DNA of 64,000 bases from Candidatus Stoquefichus sp. SB1 (GCF_001244545.1 NZ_LN852696.1:124001-188000), one strand, 5' to 3'. Positions 50,605 through 59,583 are shown, counted from the stretch's first letter. Program-made: numbers and translations. The notes: a model not told the origin generated them from the sequence alone.

Positions 50605-51619
50605 AAAGTAAATGAATTTGATTTTCAGCACATAACTTCATTGTTTCTTCATCCCATAATGAAGCCTGAACTTCGCCAATATGTGCTTTTCTTAAAAAGA
50701 ACATACAAAGACGACTTTGACCAATACCGCCACCAATACTGAGTGGTAAGATATGATTCATAATGTTCTGATGATAAGGTAACTCCAAACGCTCATTTGC
50801 ATTGGCTTTGGCTAATTGTTCTTTAAGTGCAATGTCATCTACACGGATTCCCATACTAGAAATTTCTAAAGCATCATCTAATTGGGTATTATAAACAAGA
50901 ATATCTGCATTTAAAGTCCAATCATCATAATCAGGAGCACGATCATCATGTTTATGTCCAGATTTTAAAAGATCCCCAATTTGTAAAATACATACAGCTT
51001 TTTGTTGCTGAGTAATAGCTTTTTCTCTTTCTTTTGGTGAAAGATCAGGGAACTTGTCTTCTAGTTCCTGAGAAGTAATGAAATAAATTTCATCTGGTAA
51101 GATAGATTCCCCTAATTGCGGATAATGTCTAATCATTAAAAATTCTACATCTAATAAAGCATTATAAATTTTAGCAACAATGGCTTTTAAATAATCCATT
51201 GTTCGATCTTCTTTTGATATGACCATTTCCCAATCCCATTGATCAACATACATAGAATGAATATTGTCTAATTCTTCATCTTTTCTAATGGCATTCATGT
51301 CAGTATAGAGACCAGTATGACGCTCAAAGCCATAACGATGTAAAGCATCTCTTTTCCATTTGGCTAAAGAATGAATAATTTCTATTTCATCATCATGATT
51401 TAATTCAAATGAAGTAAATGAAACAGGTTTTTCAATACCACTAAGGTTATCATTCAAACCTGTATTTTTTAAGAGAAACAAAGGTGCAGATACACGTGTA
51501 AGACGTAATTGTTCAGCGAGTCTTCTTTCAAATGTATCTTTAATCATTTTAATAGCAACTTCAGTTTCAATTAAATTTAAATGGGGTTTATAATTTTTTG
51601 GTATAATAATTTTACTCAT
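50603..51619 (-). CDS. asnA: Aspartate-ammonia ligase
   Basis: A 338-residue ammonia-dependent asparagine synthetase, related to class II aminoacyl-tRNA synthetases. It forms asparagine from aspartate, ammonia and ATP. LTRVSAPLFLLKNTGLNDNLSG, EIIHSLAKWKRDALHRYGF, MNAIRKDEELDNIHSMYVDQWDW (split here as MNAIRKDEELDNIHS and MYVDQWDWE), and PLSIGGGIGQSRLCMFFL are the family blocks. Length fits. ATG 51619 is preferred to a GTG at 51625 that lacks spacing to AAGGG. It is divergent from the threonine operon. Confidence 0.95.
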   Translation of the reverse strand: MSKIIIPKNYKPHLNLIETEVAIKMIKDTFERRLAEQLRLTRVSAPLFLLKNTGLNDNLSGIEKPVSFTSFELNHDDEIEIIHSLAKWKRDALHRYGFERHTGLYTDMNAIRKDEELDNIHSMYVDQWDWEMVISKEDRTMDYLKAIVAKIYNALLDVEFLMIRHYPQLGESILPDEIYFITSQELEDKFPDLSPKEREKAITQQQKAVCILQIGDLLKSGHKHDDRAPDYDDWTLNADILVYNTQLDDALEISSMGIRVDDIALKEQLAKANANERLELPYHQNIMNHILPLSIGGGIGQSRLCMFFLRKAHIGEVQASLWDEETMKLCAENQIHLL

Positions 51620-51828
51620 TTTCACACATCCCTTTTGTTTAGAATGGAATTATTATAGTATATTGTAGATAATTAGTCAAAAAAATATGCACAATTAGGG
51701 ATATTTTCTGTGGTTTTATAGAAATATGATTTTCTTTTATGATCATTTCTCATATAATAAAGGTATATCATGTATATTTAGATAAAATGTAAAAAAAGAT
51801 GATGATATGAAGAAATTTTCTAATAATA

Positions 51829-51857
51829 TTGACTTATAAAATGAAATTGTATACAAT
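51829..51857 (+). promoter_or_regulatory. Promoter of thrC-thrB operon
   Basis: TTGACT (51829-51834), 17-base spacer, TACAAT (51852-51857), about 30 bases before the GTG start at 51887. There is no long leader, so no T-box or attenuator is expected for this operon. The rest of the asnA-thrC gap (51620-51828) is AT-rich without other clear elements. Confidence 0.65.
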
Positions 51858-51886
51858 GAGACAAATAATTGATTGGGGGAGTAATT

Positions 51887-53371
51887 GTGAAAGAAAAAAT
51901 GTATTTAAGTACAAGAGGAAATCAAGAACCATTAGATTTTTATCAGGCTATTTTACAGGGTATTGGTAGTGATGGAGGATTATTGGTTCCGGCTTTTGAA
52001 ATTGATAAAAAAGATCTTCAAGCATTAAAAGATTTAAATTATGTTGATATGGCGACTGAAATTATTTCTACTTTTACACCAGATGATGTAAAAGAAGATA
52101 TTCGTGAATTGTGTCGCAATGCATATGGTAGTGGTTTGTTTCCTGAAACAGTTGTTCCTGTAAAAAAAGCAGGAGATTTATACGTGGCTGAATTATTTCA
52201 AGGTCCAACAGCAGCATTTAAAGATATGGCTTTGTCATTATTACCATATTTTATGACTTTCTCTTTAAAACAAAAAGGTGAAGAAAGAGAAGTCATGATT
52301 TTAGCAGCAACTTCTGGTGATACTGGAAAAGCAGCTTTAGAAGGTTTTAAGGATGTTAAAGGAACTTGTATTAAAGTTTTTTATCCAATTGATGGCGTTT
52401 CACCTATTCAAAAACAACAAATGATTACACAAACTGGACAGAATGTTGATATTATTGGAATTAGAGGGAATTTTGATGATGCTCAAACAGCTGTTAAAAA
52501 AGCCTTTAATTCTCAAGAATTAAAAGACTTATGTGATCAGCATCATGTTTTTCTTTCATCTGCAAACTCAATTAATATTGGGAGATTGATTCCACAAATT
52601 GTTTATTATTTTTATTCATATTTAACTTTAGTAAATGAAAAAGAAATTGAATTAGGGGATGAAATTAATTTCACAATTCCTAGTGGTAACTTTGGAAACT
52701 GCTTAGCAGGTTATATTGCTAAAAATATGGGACTACCAATTAAAAAGTTTATTATTGCATCTAATAAAAATAATATTTTAACTGATTTCTTTAAAACTGG
52801 ACAATATGATGCCAATAGAGAATTTTATAAAACAAATGCGCCAGCTATGGATATTTTGGTTTCAAGTAACTTAGAAAGATTGGTTTACTTTTTATGTCAA
52901 GATGCATCAAAGGTGAAAACTTATATGGACCAATTAAATGAAACAGGTATTTATAAAGTTGATGATGATATTTTTGCTAAAGTTCAAGAAAACTTTGCAG
53001 CTGGATGGTTAAATGAAGATGATGTATTAAAAACGATTGGAAATTGTTATAAAGAAACAGGATATTTATTAGATACACACACAGCAGTTGGTTATGGTGT
53101 TTATAAACAATATCTTAAAGATACAGATGATCAAACAAAAAATATTATATTAGCAACGGCTTCACCATATAAGTTCCCAGGTTCTGTATATCAGGCTGTT
53201 ACAGGTGAAACTTTAGATGAGTATGAAGCTATTGATGCCTTAAATCAAACAACAGAAGTTCCTGTTCCTACACCTTTACAAGGTATGAAAGATAAGGAAA
53301 TTTTACACAAAAAAGTTATCGATAAAGAAACAATTATTGACTTTATTGGTGATCAAATTAAGGAGTTATAA
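51887..53371 (+). CDS. thrC: Threonine synthase
   Basis: A 494-residue PLP enzyme converting O-phospho-homoserine to threonine, of the longer bacterial/yeast-type. The cofactor lysine is in GPTAAFKDMALSLL (Lys112). MYLSTRGNQEPLDFYQAILQG at the start and TSGDTGKAALEGF, the phosphate-binding stretch, are also typical. I place the start at GTG 51887, five bases after GGGGGAG; a TTG at 51869 precedes that site and the ATG at 51899 is too far. The homoserine kinase gene follows after two bases. Confidence 0.95.
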   Translation: MKEKMYLSTRGNQEPLDFYQAILQGIGSDGGLLVPAFEIDKKDLQALKDLNYVDMATEIISTFTPDDVKEDIRELCRNAYGSGLFPETVVPVKKAGDLYVAELFQGPTAAFKDMALSLLPYFMTFSLKQKGEEREVMILAATSGDTGKAALEGFKDVKGTCIKVFYPIDGVSPIQKQQMITQTGQNVDIIGIRGNFDDAQTAVKKAFNSQELKDLCDQHHVFLSSANSINIGRLIPQIVYYFYSYLTLVNEKEIELGDEINFTIPSGNFGNCLAGYIAKNMGLPIKKFIIASNKNNILTDFFKTGQYDANREFYKTNAPAMDILVSSNLERLVYFLCQDASKVKTYMDQLNETGIYKVDDDIFAKVQENFAAGWLNEDDVLKTIGNCYKETGYLLDTHTAVGYGVYKQYLKDTDDQTKNIILATASPYKFPGSVYQAVTGETLDEYEAIDALNQTTEVPVPTPLQGMKDKEILHKKVIDKETIIDFIGDQIKEL

Positions 53372-53373
53372 TT

Positions 53374-54264
53374 ATGAAGGTCAAAGTCAAAGTTCCGGCC
53401 ACAAGTGCGAACTTAGGTCCTGGATTTGATGTCGCTGGGTTAGCAGTCACATTATATAATACATTTACTTTTGAACTTTTAGATGATGGCTTAGAAATTA
53501 CTGGCTGTCCAGAACAATTCTGTAATGCTGATAATATGACTTATCAAGCCTTTGTCGAAGGGGCGAAAAGTTGTGGTTTATCATTTCAAGGTCTACGCAT
53601 TGAATGTAGTGGCGACGTTCCTTACACAAGAGGTTTAGGAAGCTCTTCAACATGTATTGTTGCAGGGATTGTAGGTGCTTATGCATTTATGGATCGCTAT
53701 GATGAACGTCAGGAAATTCTTGAATTAGCAACTAAAATTGAAGGGCATCCTGATAACGTTGCACCTGCAATATTTGGTGGTTTGACAGTTTCAGTCATGA
53801 GTGATGGTGTAACAACATTAAATATTCCTGTGAAACATGATTATCGCTTTGTTGCAATGATTCCACCATTTACACTATCAACAGAAAAATCTCGTTCTGT
53901 TTTACCTCAAGAATTATCAAGAGCTGATGCGATTGCCAATGTTTCTCATTTGGCATTAATGGTTGCCTCACTTATTAATGGATATGATGATGGATTAAAA
54001 CTAGGTTTTAAAGATCGTCTTCATCAACCATATCGTGGCCCTTTGATTCAGGGATTTGATGATATTATGAATATTCTTGAAAAAGATGAAAGAGTCTTAG
54101 GAGCTTATTTATCAGGTGCAGGCCCAACAATTATGGCTGTTATTGATGCAACAGATACAAAAGGTGTTGTCAGAATTAAAGAAGAACTTGGAGATTTATT
54201 AAAAGATTGGCAAGTTGAAAAACTTGAATTAGATATGCGTGGATACACATGTGATTATGAATAG
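53374..54264 (+). CDS. thrB: Homoserine kinase
   Basis: A 296-residue GHMP-family kinase that makes O-phospho-homoserine for threonine synthase. The ATP loop is PYTRGLGSSSTCIVAG; the N-terminal VPATSANLGPGFDVAGLAV and the C-terminal GAYLSGAGPTIMAV blocks are standard. Length is normal. AAGGAG is seven bases from the ATG. The order thrC-thrB and the two-base gap indicate one operon; homoserine dehydrogenase is not in this window. Confidence 0.96.
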   Translation: MKVKVKVPATSANLGPGFDVAGLAVTLYNTFTFELLDDGLEITGCPEQFCNADNMTYQAFVEGAKSCGLSFQGLRIECSGDVPYTRGLGSSSTCIVAGIVGAYAFMDRYDERQEILELATKIEGHPDNVAPAIFGGLTVSVMSDGVTTLNIPVKHDYRFVAMIPPFTLSTEKSRSVLPQELSRADAIANVSHLALMVASLINGYDDGLKLGFKDRLHQPYRGPLIQGFDDIMNILEKDERVLGAYLSGAGPTIMAVIDATDTKGVVRIKEELGDLLKDWQVEKLELDMRGYTCDYE

Positions 54265-54288
54265 GGAGTCATCCCTATTTTCTTTTTG
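54260..54288 (+). terminator. Terminator of thrC-thrB
   Basis: Stem AATAGGGA (54260-54267) / TCCCTATT (54272-54279), loop GTCA, followed by TTCTTTTT. It overlaps the thrB stop codon. Confidence 0.8.
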
Positions 54289-54318
54289 CAAATTTCTATA
54301 GCACTATAGTTTGCTCTA

Positions 54319-54445
54319 TGCTATAATGCAGATATGGAATAATTATACGGTTGGTAGTTATGCTCTGGTCGATGGATCAAGAGTTGTTCACCTTGTTAAC
54401 ATAGATATCTTCTTTTGAAGAAATATGAAAATGGAGGTGATGCAC
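54319..54445 (+). promoter_or_regulatory. Promoter and long leader of TxpA/BsrG-like toxin
   Basis: TGCTATAAT (54319-54327) is an extended -10, giving a leader of about 110 bases before the ATG at 54446. The leader holds CTTC/GAAG complementarity around 54408-54424 just before the GGAGGTGATG ribosome site, so translation may be restrained by structure, as known for type I toxins. Confidence 0.55.
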
Positions 54446-54562
54446 ATGAATGAATATCAAATTTTAATGGTGATAATAGGAATATTAGGACTATTAACAC
54501 CAATGATAGGAATGATTGTGAAATTGCTTCTTATCATTATTGAAAAGAATGCAAAAAAATAA
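54446..54562 (+). CDS. TxpA/BsrG-like small membrane toxin (type I)
   Basis: A 38-residue peptide with one long hydrophobic helix (about 5-32) and a Lys-rich end (EKNAKK). The start MNEYQILMVII resembles the BsrG/TxpA pattern (Met, then Tyr/Phe, then LM, Ile/Met rich). A GGAGGTGA ribosome site and a long leader are present; a convergent antisense transcript is predicted downstream. Such toxins perturb the membrane or cell wall when the antisense RNA is lost. Assignment rests on pattern and context. Confidence 0.7.
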   Translation: MNEYQILMVIIGILGLLTPMIGMIVKLLLIIIEKNAKK

Positions 54563-54642
54563 CTACCCCAGCTCCTAGGAAAAGTTTGGGTAGTTAAAAA
54601 CTCAAAAATCCAGGGTATAACCGTTAATCGATTATTCCTTTC
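54555..54642 (-). ncRNA. Candidate antisense RNA (RatA-like) to the TxpA-like toxin
   Basis: A minus-strand promoter with TATAAT (complement of 54649-54654) and TTTACT or GTTTAC (complement of about 54671-54677, spacer 16-17) would start RNA near 54642. It would run left through the hairpin AACTACCC / GGGTAGTT (54561-54568 and 54588-54595) and end in TTTTTTT on the minus strand, overlapping the last codons and 3' region of the toxin message. Length is about 85 bases. Confidence 0.55.
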
Positions 54643-54761
54643 ATCTTTATTATAACTATTTTTTAAGAAAAGTAAACAACGATCGTAACTAAAAGCAAAT
54701 ATTTATTGAAAATACTGATATAAATTCGTTACAAGAAAGATTAATTTTCAATTTTAATATC

Positions 54762-54796
54762 CAAGATATAAGAGAAATCTTGCTTTTTCTTTTTTC
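54762..54796 (+). terminator. Possible 3' end of toxin message
   Basis: Short stem CAAGAT (54762-54767) / ATCTTG (54777-54782) followed by CTTTTTCTTTTTTC. It could end the toxin transcript downstream of the antisense promoter, so that the antisense RNA lies wholly inside the 3' part of the toxin message. The stem is weak. The remainder of 54563-54863 holds only AT-rich sequence and the next promoter (TATAAA near 54833). Confidence 0.4.
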
Positions 54797-54863
54797 AAAA
54801 TATAAAAATATTGTGTAAACTCTATAAATAGGTATAAAATAAATAGAGATATGGAGGGATATT

Positions 54864-55622
54864 ATGAAGAATTATCATACACATACAAAACGTTGTTATC
54901 ATGCTATAGATAATGAAGAGGAATACATTAAAGCGGCAATCCAATCAGGATATACTGAATTAGGGTTTAGTGATCATACACCTTGGCATTATGATTCATC
55001 TTTTCATTCGACAATGCGAATGGAAGAAGATAAGTTAGATGGATACATTCAGACGTTATTAACATTAAAAGAAAAATATAAGAATCAAATTTCTATTAAA
55101 ATTGGTTTAGAGTGTGAGTATTTTGAAAAATATATACCTTGGTTAAAGCAAATTTTAAATGATTATCCAATTGATTATATTATTTTAGGAAATCACTATG
55201 ATGAAACTGATGAAACAGGAATTTATTTTGGTCGTCCACTTACAAAACAACAATTAACAAAGTATGTTAATAGTTGTATAAAAGGAATAGAAACAGGAAT
55301 ATATAGTTATTTGGCTCATCCTGATTTGGCATATTTTGATACAGATGATGAATTTTATAAGCAGGAGATGCGACGTTTATGTTGTTGTGCAAAAGAACAT
55401 GATTTACCTCTAGAATTTAATTTATTAGGTTATAAGACCCATCGTCAATATCCAAACGAAACTTTCTTGAGAATTGCAAAAGAAGTAGGAAATAAAATCA
55501 TTATTGGAACTGATGCTCATGAAAGTTCAGCTCTTTTAGATATGCAAACTTATCAGTATGCAAAACAATATATTGAAAACTTAGGTTTAGAATTAACTGA
55601 AGAAATTCGTTTTTTAAGATAG
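54864..55622 (+). CDS. PHP-family histidinol-phosphatase-like enzyme
   Basis: A 252-residue PHP (polymerase and histidinol phosphatase) metal hydrolase. MKNYHTHTKRCYHA gives the first His pair, ELGFSDHTPW the next, IGLECEYFEKY the Glu, YIILGNHYDE the later His, LAHPDLAYF and ITGTDAH-like IIIGTDAHESS complete the trinuclear metal site. It resembles HisK-type histidinol phosphatases; with no other his gene nearby, another phosphate ester is possible. AGGGA precedes the ATG. It is monocistronic. Confidence 0.87.
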   Translation: MKNYHTHTKRCYHAIDNEEEYIKAAIQSGYTELGFSDHTPWHYDSSFHSTMRMEEDKLDGYIQTLLTLKEKYKNQISIKIGLECEYFEKYIPWLKQILNDYPIDYIILGNHYDETDETGIYFGRPLTKQQLTKYVNSCIKGIETGIYSYLAHPDLAYFDTDDEFYKQEMRRLCCCAKEHDLPLEFNLLGYKTHRQYPNETFLRIAKEVGNKIIIGTDAHESSALLDMQTYQYAKQYIENLGLELTEEIRFLR

Positions 55623-55627
55623 GAAAG

Positions 55628-55656
55628 GTGATGTCGAATATCATCACTTTTTCTTT
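55628..55656 (+). terminator. Terminator
   Basis: Hairpin GTGATG (55628-55633) / CATCAC (55642-55647) followed by TTTTTCTTT. A TGCTATAAT extended -10 (55697-55705) for the next operon lies just after it. Confidence 0.65.
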
Positions 55657-55727
55657 ACAAAAAAAGATAGAAATTTATAAAAAAGACACATAACCATGCT
55701 ATAATAGAAACCAAGGAGTGATAATGA

Positions 55728-55973
55728 ATGGAACATGTAACAGAGATAGATAAAAAGAAATATATAGATGATTCAAAAGAAATCGTGAGAACAACAATTG
55801 CTTTAGAAAATATTGTTTTAACGGATCATGAATTAACCATTTTAACAGAAGAAATTATGGATACATCATTAATGATGGGAGGAGATTATTCAACAGAAAA
55901 TATTAGAAATATTGCTGTTCAATATGTCAGAAGTAATTTCTTGCCTCGTTTTAAAGCAGTGCATAAAGAATAG
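55728..55973 (+). CDS. Short conserved-looking protein, first of three-gene cluster
   Basis: An 81-residue soluble helical protein, not recognised, rich in Glu, Asp and Ile (ALENIVLTDHELTILTEEIM). No signal or membrane helix. It starts behind AAGGAG (spacing 9) with an extended -10 TGCTATAAT at 55697-55705, and is followed after 11 bases by a 405-residue unknown protein, so it belongs to an operon with 55985 and 57199. Its length and helical nature suggest a small adaptor, but no function is claimed. Confidence 0.65.
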   Translation: MEHVTEIDKKKYIDDSKEIVRTTIALENIVLTDHELTILTEEIMDTSLMMGGDYSTENIRNIAVQYVRSNFLPRFKAVHKE

Positions 55974-55984
55974 GAGGATGATAT

Positions 55985-57202
55985 ATGGTATATGATATCA
56001 GTGTTATGAAAGAATTTATTGCGACACATCATTCACAATATATAGGAAAATATCGTTATCATAGTGGTTATCGTACTGAAGAATCTGGATATAAAGCACA
56101 TTATTATATGTTAGATCAAAATTTTAGACAAATTGATATTTATGTAGATATTTTTTGTAAAGATCAAATCACATATACTTTTTCAGAAGATTTACATGAA
56201 CAAGAAAAAATATATATTATTAAAGATATTTTACAGCGTATTATTGATAAATCTCAATATAAGAGTACATTACATTATTCTTTATATGATAATTTTATTA
56301 AGACAATATCTAATGAACAATATGTTTTAGAACCGATAGATTTTTATAGTATATTAAATTATATGAAATATCATCAGGGTATTAATCAAAAAACAATGGA
56401 TACTTATTATAAAATATTTATTCCTTGTTTAAAAACGCATTTAAAGAATAAGAATTATGAAAGTTTTATGGATTCAGTGAATATATTATTGGATAATATT
56501 CTTTATCAATATGAATGGGATGGTACAAATTCAAAATATTTAGATACTGAATATCAATTTCATTTATATTATATTCGAGAAATTGTTCGTATTGTTTATG
56601 AGAATCTTGATAAATTTTATAAAAATGTCCCTGATCAATTGTTTGAAGCTATTCATATTCTTTGTCTAAATACAAGATTATCATTTGCAATTATGACAGA
56701 TTTTGGTTCAATGCTACTATCACAATATCGTGTAACAAATGCAATGATTAATCATCTGAAAAATGAATTGGTACTTAATGATAAAGATGAGGAAAGAGAA
56801 AATGTTAATCTTGTTTTTTCTTATATTTATTATATTTTTCATAATGATTTTGATCAATATTATGCAGTTATTTTAAAGGTCTTACGTGGGGTAATTAATA
56901 ATATGCTGACGTTTGCTAATCATGATTTAGATTTGGCTTTAGGAAATTCTTTAGTTAAATCTGAAGGTTATCAAGTTTTATTAGATTTGTTCCATGAAGA
57001 TTATAATACTTTTGTTTTTACTTGTTTTCCAATAGATACTTTCCCGCTTGAAATGAAACCAAAGGTACGAGATGAATTAGTAACAGCAATTCAATTCTTT
57101 GCAGCGAGAATGGAAAGTGATAATTATCGTTTGAGTTCTTTTGAACAAGTCATGAATATTAATAGATTATTAATGGATAATTTTAAGGAGTGGTATAAAT
57201 GA
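55985..57202 (+). CDS. Unknown protein, second of three-gene cluster
   Basis: A 405-residue soluble protein, unusually rich in Tyr, Ile, His and Asn, not matching any family I recognise. No signal peptide or clear membrane helix. The N-terminal part (about 1-95) has a beta-rich look (YIGKYRYHSGYRTEESGYKA then HYYMLDQNFRQIDIYVDI); the rest is mostly helical with repeated ILDNI/YYIREIVRIVYENL-like stretches, possibly alpha-helical repeats. It overlaps the following hydrolase-like gene by four bases (ATGA), showing translational coupling. AGGAGG precedes the ATG. Confidence 0.65.
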   Translation: MVYDISVMKEFIATHHSQYIGKYRYHSGYRTEESGYKAHYYMLDQNFRQIDIYVDIFCKDQITYTFSEDLHEQEKIYIIKDILQRIIDKSQYKSTLHYSLYDNFIKTISNEQYVLEPIDFYSILNYMKYHQGINQKTMDTYYKIFIPCLKTHLKNKNYESFMDSVNILLDNILYQYEWDGTNSKYLDTEYQFHLYYIREIVRIVYENLDKFYKNVPDQLFEAIHILCLNTRLSFAIMTDFGSMLLSQYRVTNAMINHLKNELVLNDKDEERENVNLVFSYIYYIFHNDFDQYYAVILKVLRGVINNMLTFANHDLDLALGNSLVKSEGYQVLLDLFHEDYNTFVFTCFPIDTFPLEMKPKVRDELVTAIQFFAARMESDNYRLSSFEQVMNINRLLMDNFKEWYK

Positions 57203-58098
57203 AAAAGAAAATAGCCATTGGTGGAGCAGTTGCTTCAACATTAACAGCTTCAACATTAACTGCAGGAGTTGCAGTTGCTAATCAATTTGCAAAAAAAATG
57301 TTATATCGTGAACATTTAAGTAAAGAAGATCAGGGTGACTGGTATGAAAAACTAGGAGCTCAAAAAGTGAAAATCAAGAATCATAAGGGTTTGTTTTTAC
57401 AGGCTTATTTAATTGAAAAACCTCAAGCAACACATACGATTATTTGCTTACATGCTTTACTTGAATCAGCATATTCTTTGCAAAGTACAGTTCAATATTT
57501 AGAAAGTATTTTTGAAAATGAAAATATTTTAATGATTGATGCAAATGCTCATGGATTAAGTGATGGATATATTAGAGGTTTTGGATATCGTGATGTTTTT
57601 GATTTGATGTATTTTAATACTTATGTATTGCAAAAGTATGGTGAAAATCATCATATCATTATGTATGGAAAAGGAATGGGAGCCAATACAATTTTAAATA
57701 CATCTGGACTAGGTAAACTAAAAAATGTTGATTTGATTATCAGTGAAGGAGCCTATGATAATGTTTATAATTATTTGGCTGCACGTTGTCAAAAAGATAT
57801 GAAAATAGCAAAATTACTTTGTGGTCCGATGATTAGAAAGGTTATTAAAAATGAATTAAAAACTGATATTAAAAAAATGGATACTGTTCAATTGGTGAAG
57901 AAGAATATAATTCCAACTGTTTATATTCATTCTAAAAATGATCCAGATGTTCCTTTCTCAATGGTTTTCCCATTATATAATCATGATTCATCAAATAAAC
58001 TGTTATTTCCAATTAAAGAAGAACATTTATATGATTTAAAAGATAAAGATGATTCTTATTCATTATCTCTGATTGAGTTTATGAATGAAAATATATAA
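57199..58098 (+). CDS. Alpha/beta-hydrolase fold protein lacking the catalytic serine
   Basis: A 299-residue protein with an N-terminal hydrophobic Ala/Thr-rich segment (about 5-28, signal anchor). The rest has the alpha/beta-hydrolase plan of the YqkD/YkrP branch: THTIICLHALLE, NILMIDANAHGLSDGYIRGFGYRDVFDL, then the nucleophile elbow MYGKGMGANT. In relatives that elbow is G-x-S-M-G; here residues 157-161 are GKGMG, with Gly159 in place of Ser. Asp248 (HSKNDPDVPF) and His276 (KEEHLYDL) are still near their usual places. So it is probably a non-catalytic pseudo-enzyme or has a different chemistry. It is the third gene of the cluster. Confidence 0.82.
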   Translation: MKKKIAIGGAVASTLTASTLTAGVAVANQFAKKMLYREHLSKEDQGDWYEKLGAQKVKIKNHKGLFLQAYLIEKPQATHTIICLHALLESAYSLQSTVQYLESIFENENILMIDANAHGLSDGYIRGFGYRDVFDLMYFNTYVLQKYGENHHIIMYGKGMGANTILNTSGLGKLKNVDLIISEGAYDNVYNYLAARCQKDMKIAKLLCGPMIRKVIKNELKTDIKKMDTVQLVKKNIIPTVYIHSKNDPDVPFSMVFPLYNHDSSNKLLFPIKEEHLYDLKDKDDSYSLSLIEFMNENI

Positions 58099-58115
58099 AG
58101 AAAAGGAGGAAATCT

Positions 58116-59564
58116 ATGTATTTTAAAGAAACAAAAGGATTCCCTAAAGATTTTTTATGGGGAAGAGCATCTGCTGCTTATCAAGTTGAAGGTGGCTGGG
58201 ATGCTGATGGTAAAGGTGTAACTAACTGGGATAAGTTTGTTAGAATTCCTGGGAAAACATTTAAAGAAACAACAGGGGATAAAGCAGTTGATCATTATCA
58301 TCGTTATAAAGAAGATGTGAAATTAATGGCAGACATGGGTCTGAAAACTTATCGTTTTTCAATTGCTTGGGCAAGAATTTATCCAAATGGTAATGGAGAA
58401 ATTAATGAAGCGGGGTTACAGTTCTACGATAATTTAATTAATGAATTATTAAAGTATGGAATTGAACCAATGGTGACAGTATATCACTGGGATATGCCAC
58501 AAGCATTAGAAGAACAATATCACGGTTGGGAAGACCGTCGTATTGTTGATGATTATGTGAACTATGCGACAACATTATTTAAAAGATATGGTGATCGTGT
58601 CAAATACTGGATTACAATGAACGAACAAAATATTTTTACATCATTTGGCTGGTTAAAAGGAATGCATCCGCCAGGAAAAGAAAATGATATGAAAACATTC
58701 TATCAAGTTAATCATCATGCCAATATGGCACATGCTGGCGCTGTTCTGGCTTTAAAAGAACTTTATCCTGATGCAAAAGTGGGAGCAAGTTTTGCTTATA
58801 GTCCATGTTATGCATTTGATAGAAAACCAGAAAATGCTATGGCAAAAGCAGATTATGATGATTTACAAAATTATTGGTGGATGGATATTTATGCTTATGG
58901 ACGTTATCCAAAGAGTGCCTGGGCATATTTAGAATCTATGGGTGTAACTCCTGATATTCAAGAAGGAGATATGGAGATATTACGTAAAGCAGCATCATTG
59001 GTTAATTTCATGGGTGTCAATTATTATCAGACTTGTGTAGCTGAATATAATCCAATTGATGGTGTAGGTATGAGTAATGCAATGAATACAACTGGAAAGA
59101 AAGGAACTGCTCAAGTTCAAGGTATACCTGGATTATATAAAAATCCAGCAAATGATTTCTTGCCAACAACAGATTGGGATTGGACTATTGATCCAATGGG
59201 ACTTAGAATGTGCTGTCGTGATATTACATCACGTTATGCTTTACCTATTGTTATTTCTGAAAATGGATTAGGTGCATTTGATAAAGTGGAAGATGGACAA
59301 GTTCATGATCCTTATCGTATTGCTTATTTAAAAGCCCACATTGAAGAATTAAAGAAAGCTTGTGATGATGGATGTGAAGTTTTAGCATATTGTACTTGGT
59401 CATATACTGATTTATTAAGTTGGTTAAATGGTTATCAAAAGAGATATGGATTTGTTTATGTTGATAGAGAAGAAGATGAAAACTCAGGAACATTAAACAG
59501 AATTCCTAAAGATTCATATTATTGGTATCAAAAAGTCATTGCCAGCAATGGTGAGGATTTATAA
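58116..59564 (+). CDS. GH1 (6-phospho-)beta-glucosidase 1
   Basis: A 482-residue family GH1 glycosidase. FLWGRASAAYQVEGGWDADGKG near the start, acid/base Glu170 in WITMNEQN, nucleophile Glu382 in VISENGLG. Near the end SWLNGYQKRYGFVYVD holds the Ser, Lys and Tyr usual in phospho-beta-glucosidases, so the substrate may be phosphorylated by a PTS. No signal peptide. It has its own GGAGG site and starts 17 bases after the pseudo-hydrolase gene, which might be cotranscribed with it. A terminator follows. Confidence 0.92.
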   Translation: MYFKETKGFPKDFLWGRASAAYQVEGGWDADGKGVTNWDKFVRIPGKTFKETTGDKAVDHYHRYKEDVKLMADMGLKTYRFSIAWARIYPNGNGEINEAGLQFYDNLINELLKYGIEPMVTVYHWDMPQALEEQYHGWEDRRIVDDYVNYATTLFKRYGDRVKYWITMNEQNIFTSFGWLKGMHPPGKENDMKTFYQVNHHANMAHAGAVLALKELYPDAKVGASFAYSPCYAFDRKPENAMAKADYDDLQNYWWMDIYAYGRYPKSAWAYLESMGVTPDIQEGDMEILRKAASLVNFMGVNYYQTCVAEYNPIDGVGMSNAMNTTGKKGTAQVQGIPGLYKNPANDFLPTTDWDWTIDPMGLRMCCRDITSRYALPIVISENGLGAFDKVEDGQVHDPYRIAYLKAHIEELKKACDDGCEVLAYCTWSYTDLLSWLNGYQKRYGFVYVDREEDENSGTLNRIPKDSYYWYQKVIASNGEDL

Positions 59565-59583
59565 AAATTATGAGTATTAAAGG

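Noticed and set aside
51620-51886. T-box or amino-acid leader for thrC
   Set aside because: The best promoter lies only 30 bases from the start codon, leaving no room for a leader; no T-box sequence is visible.
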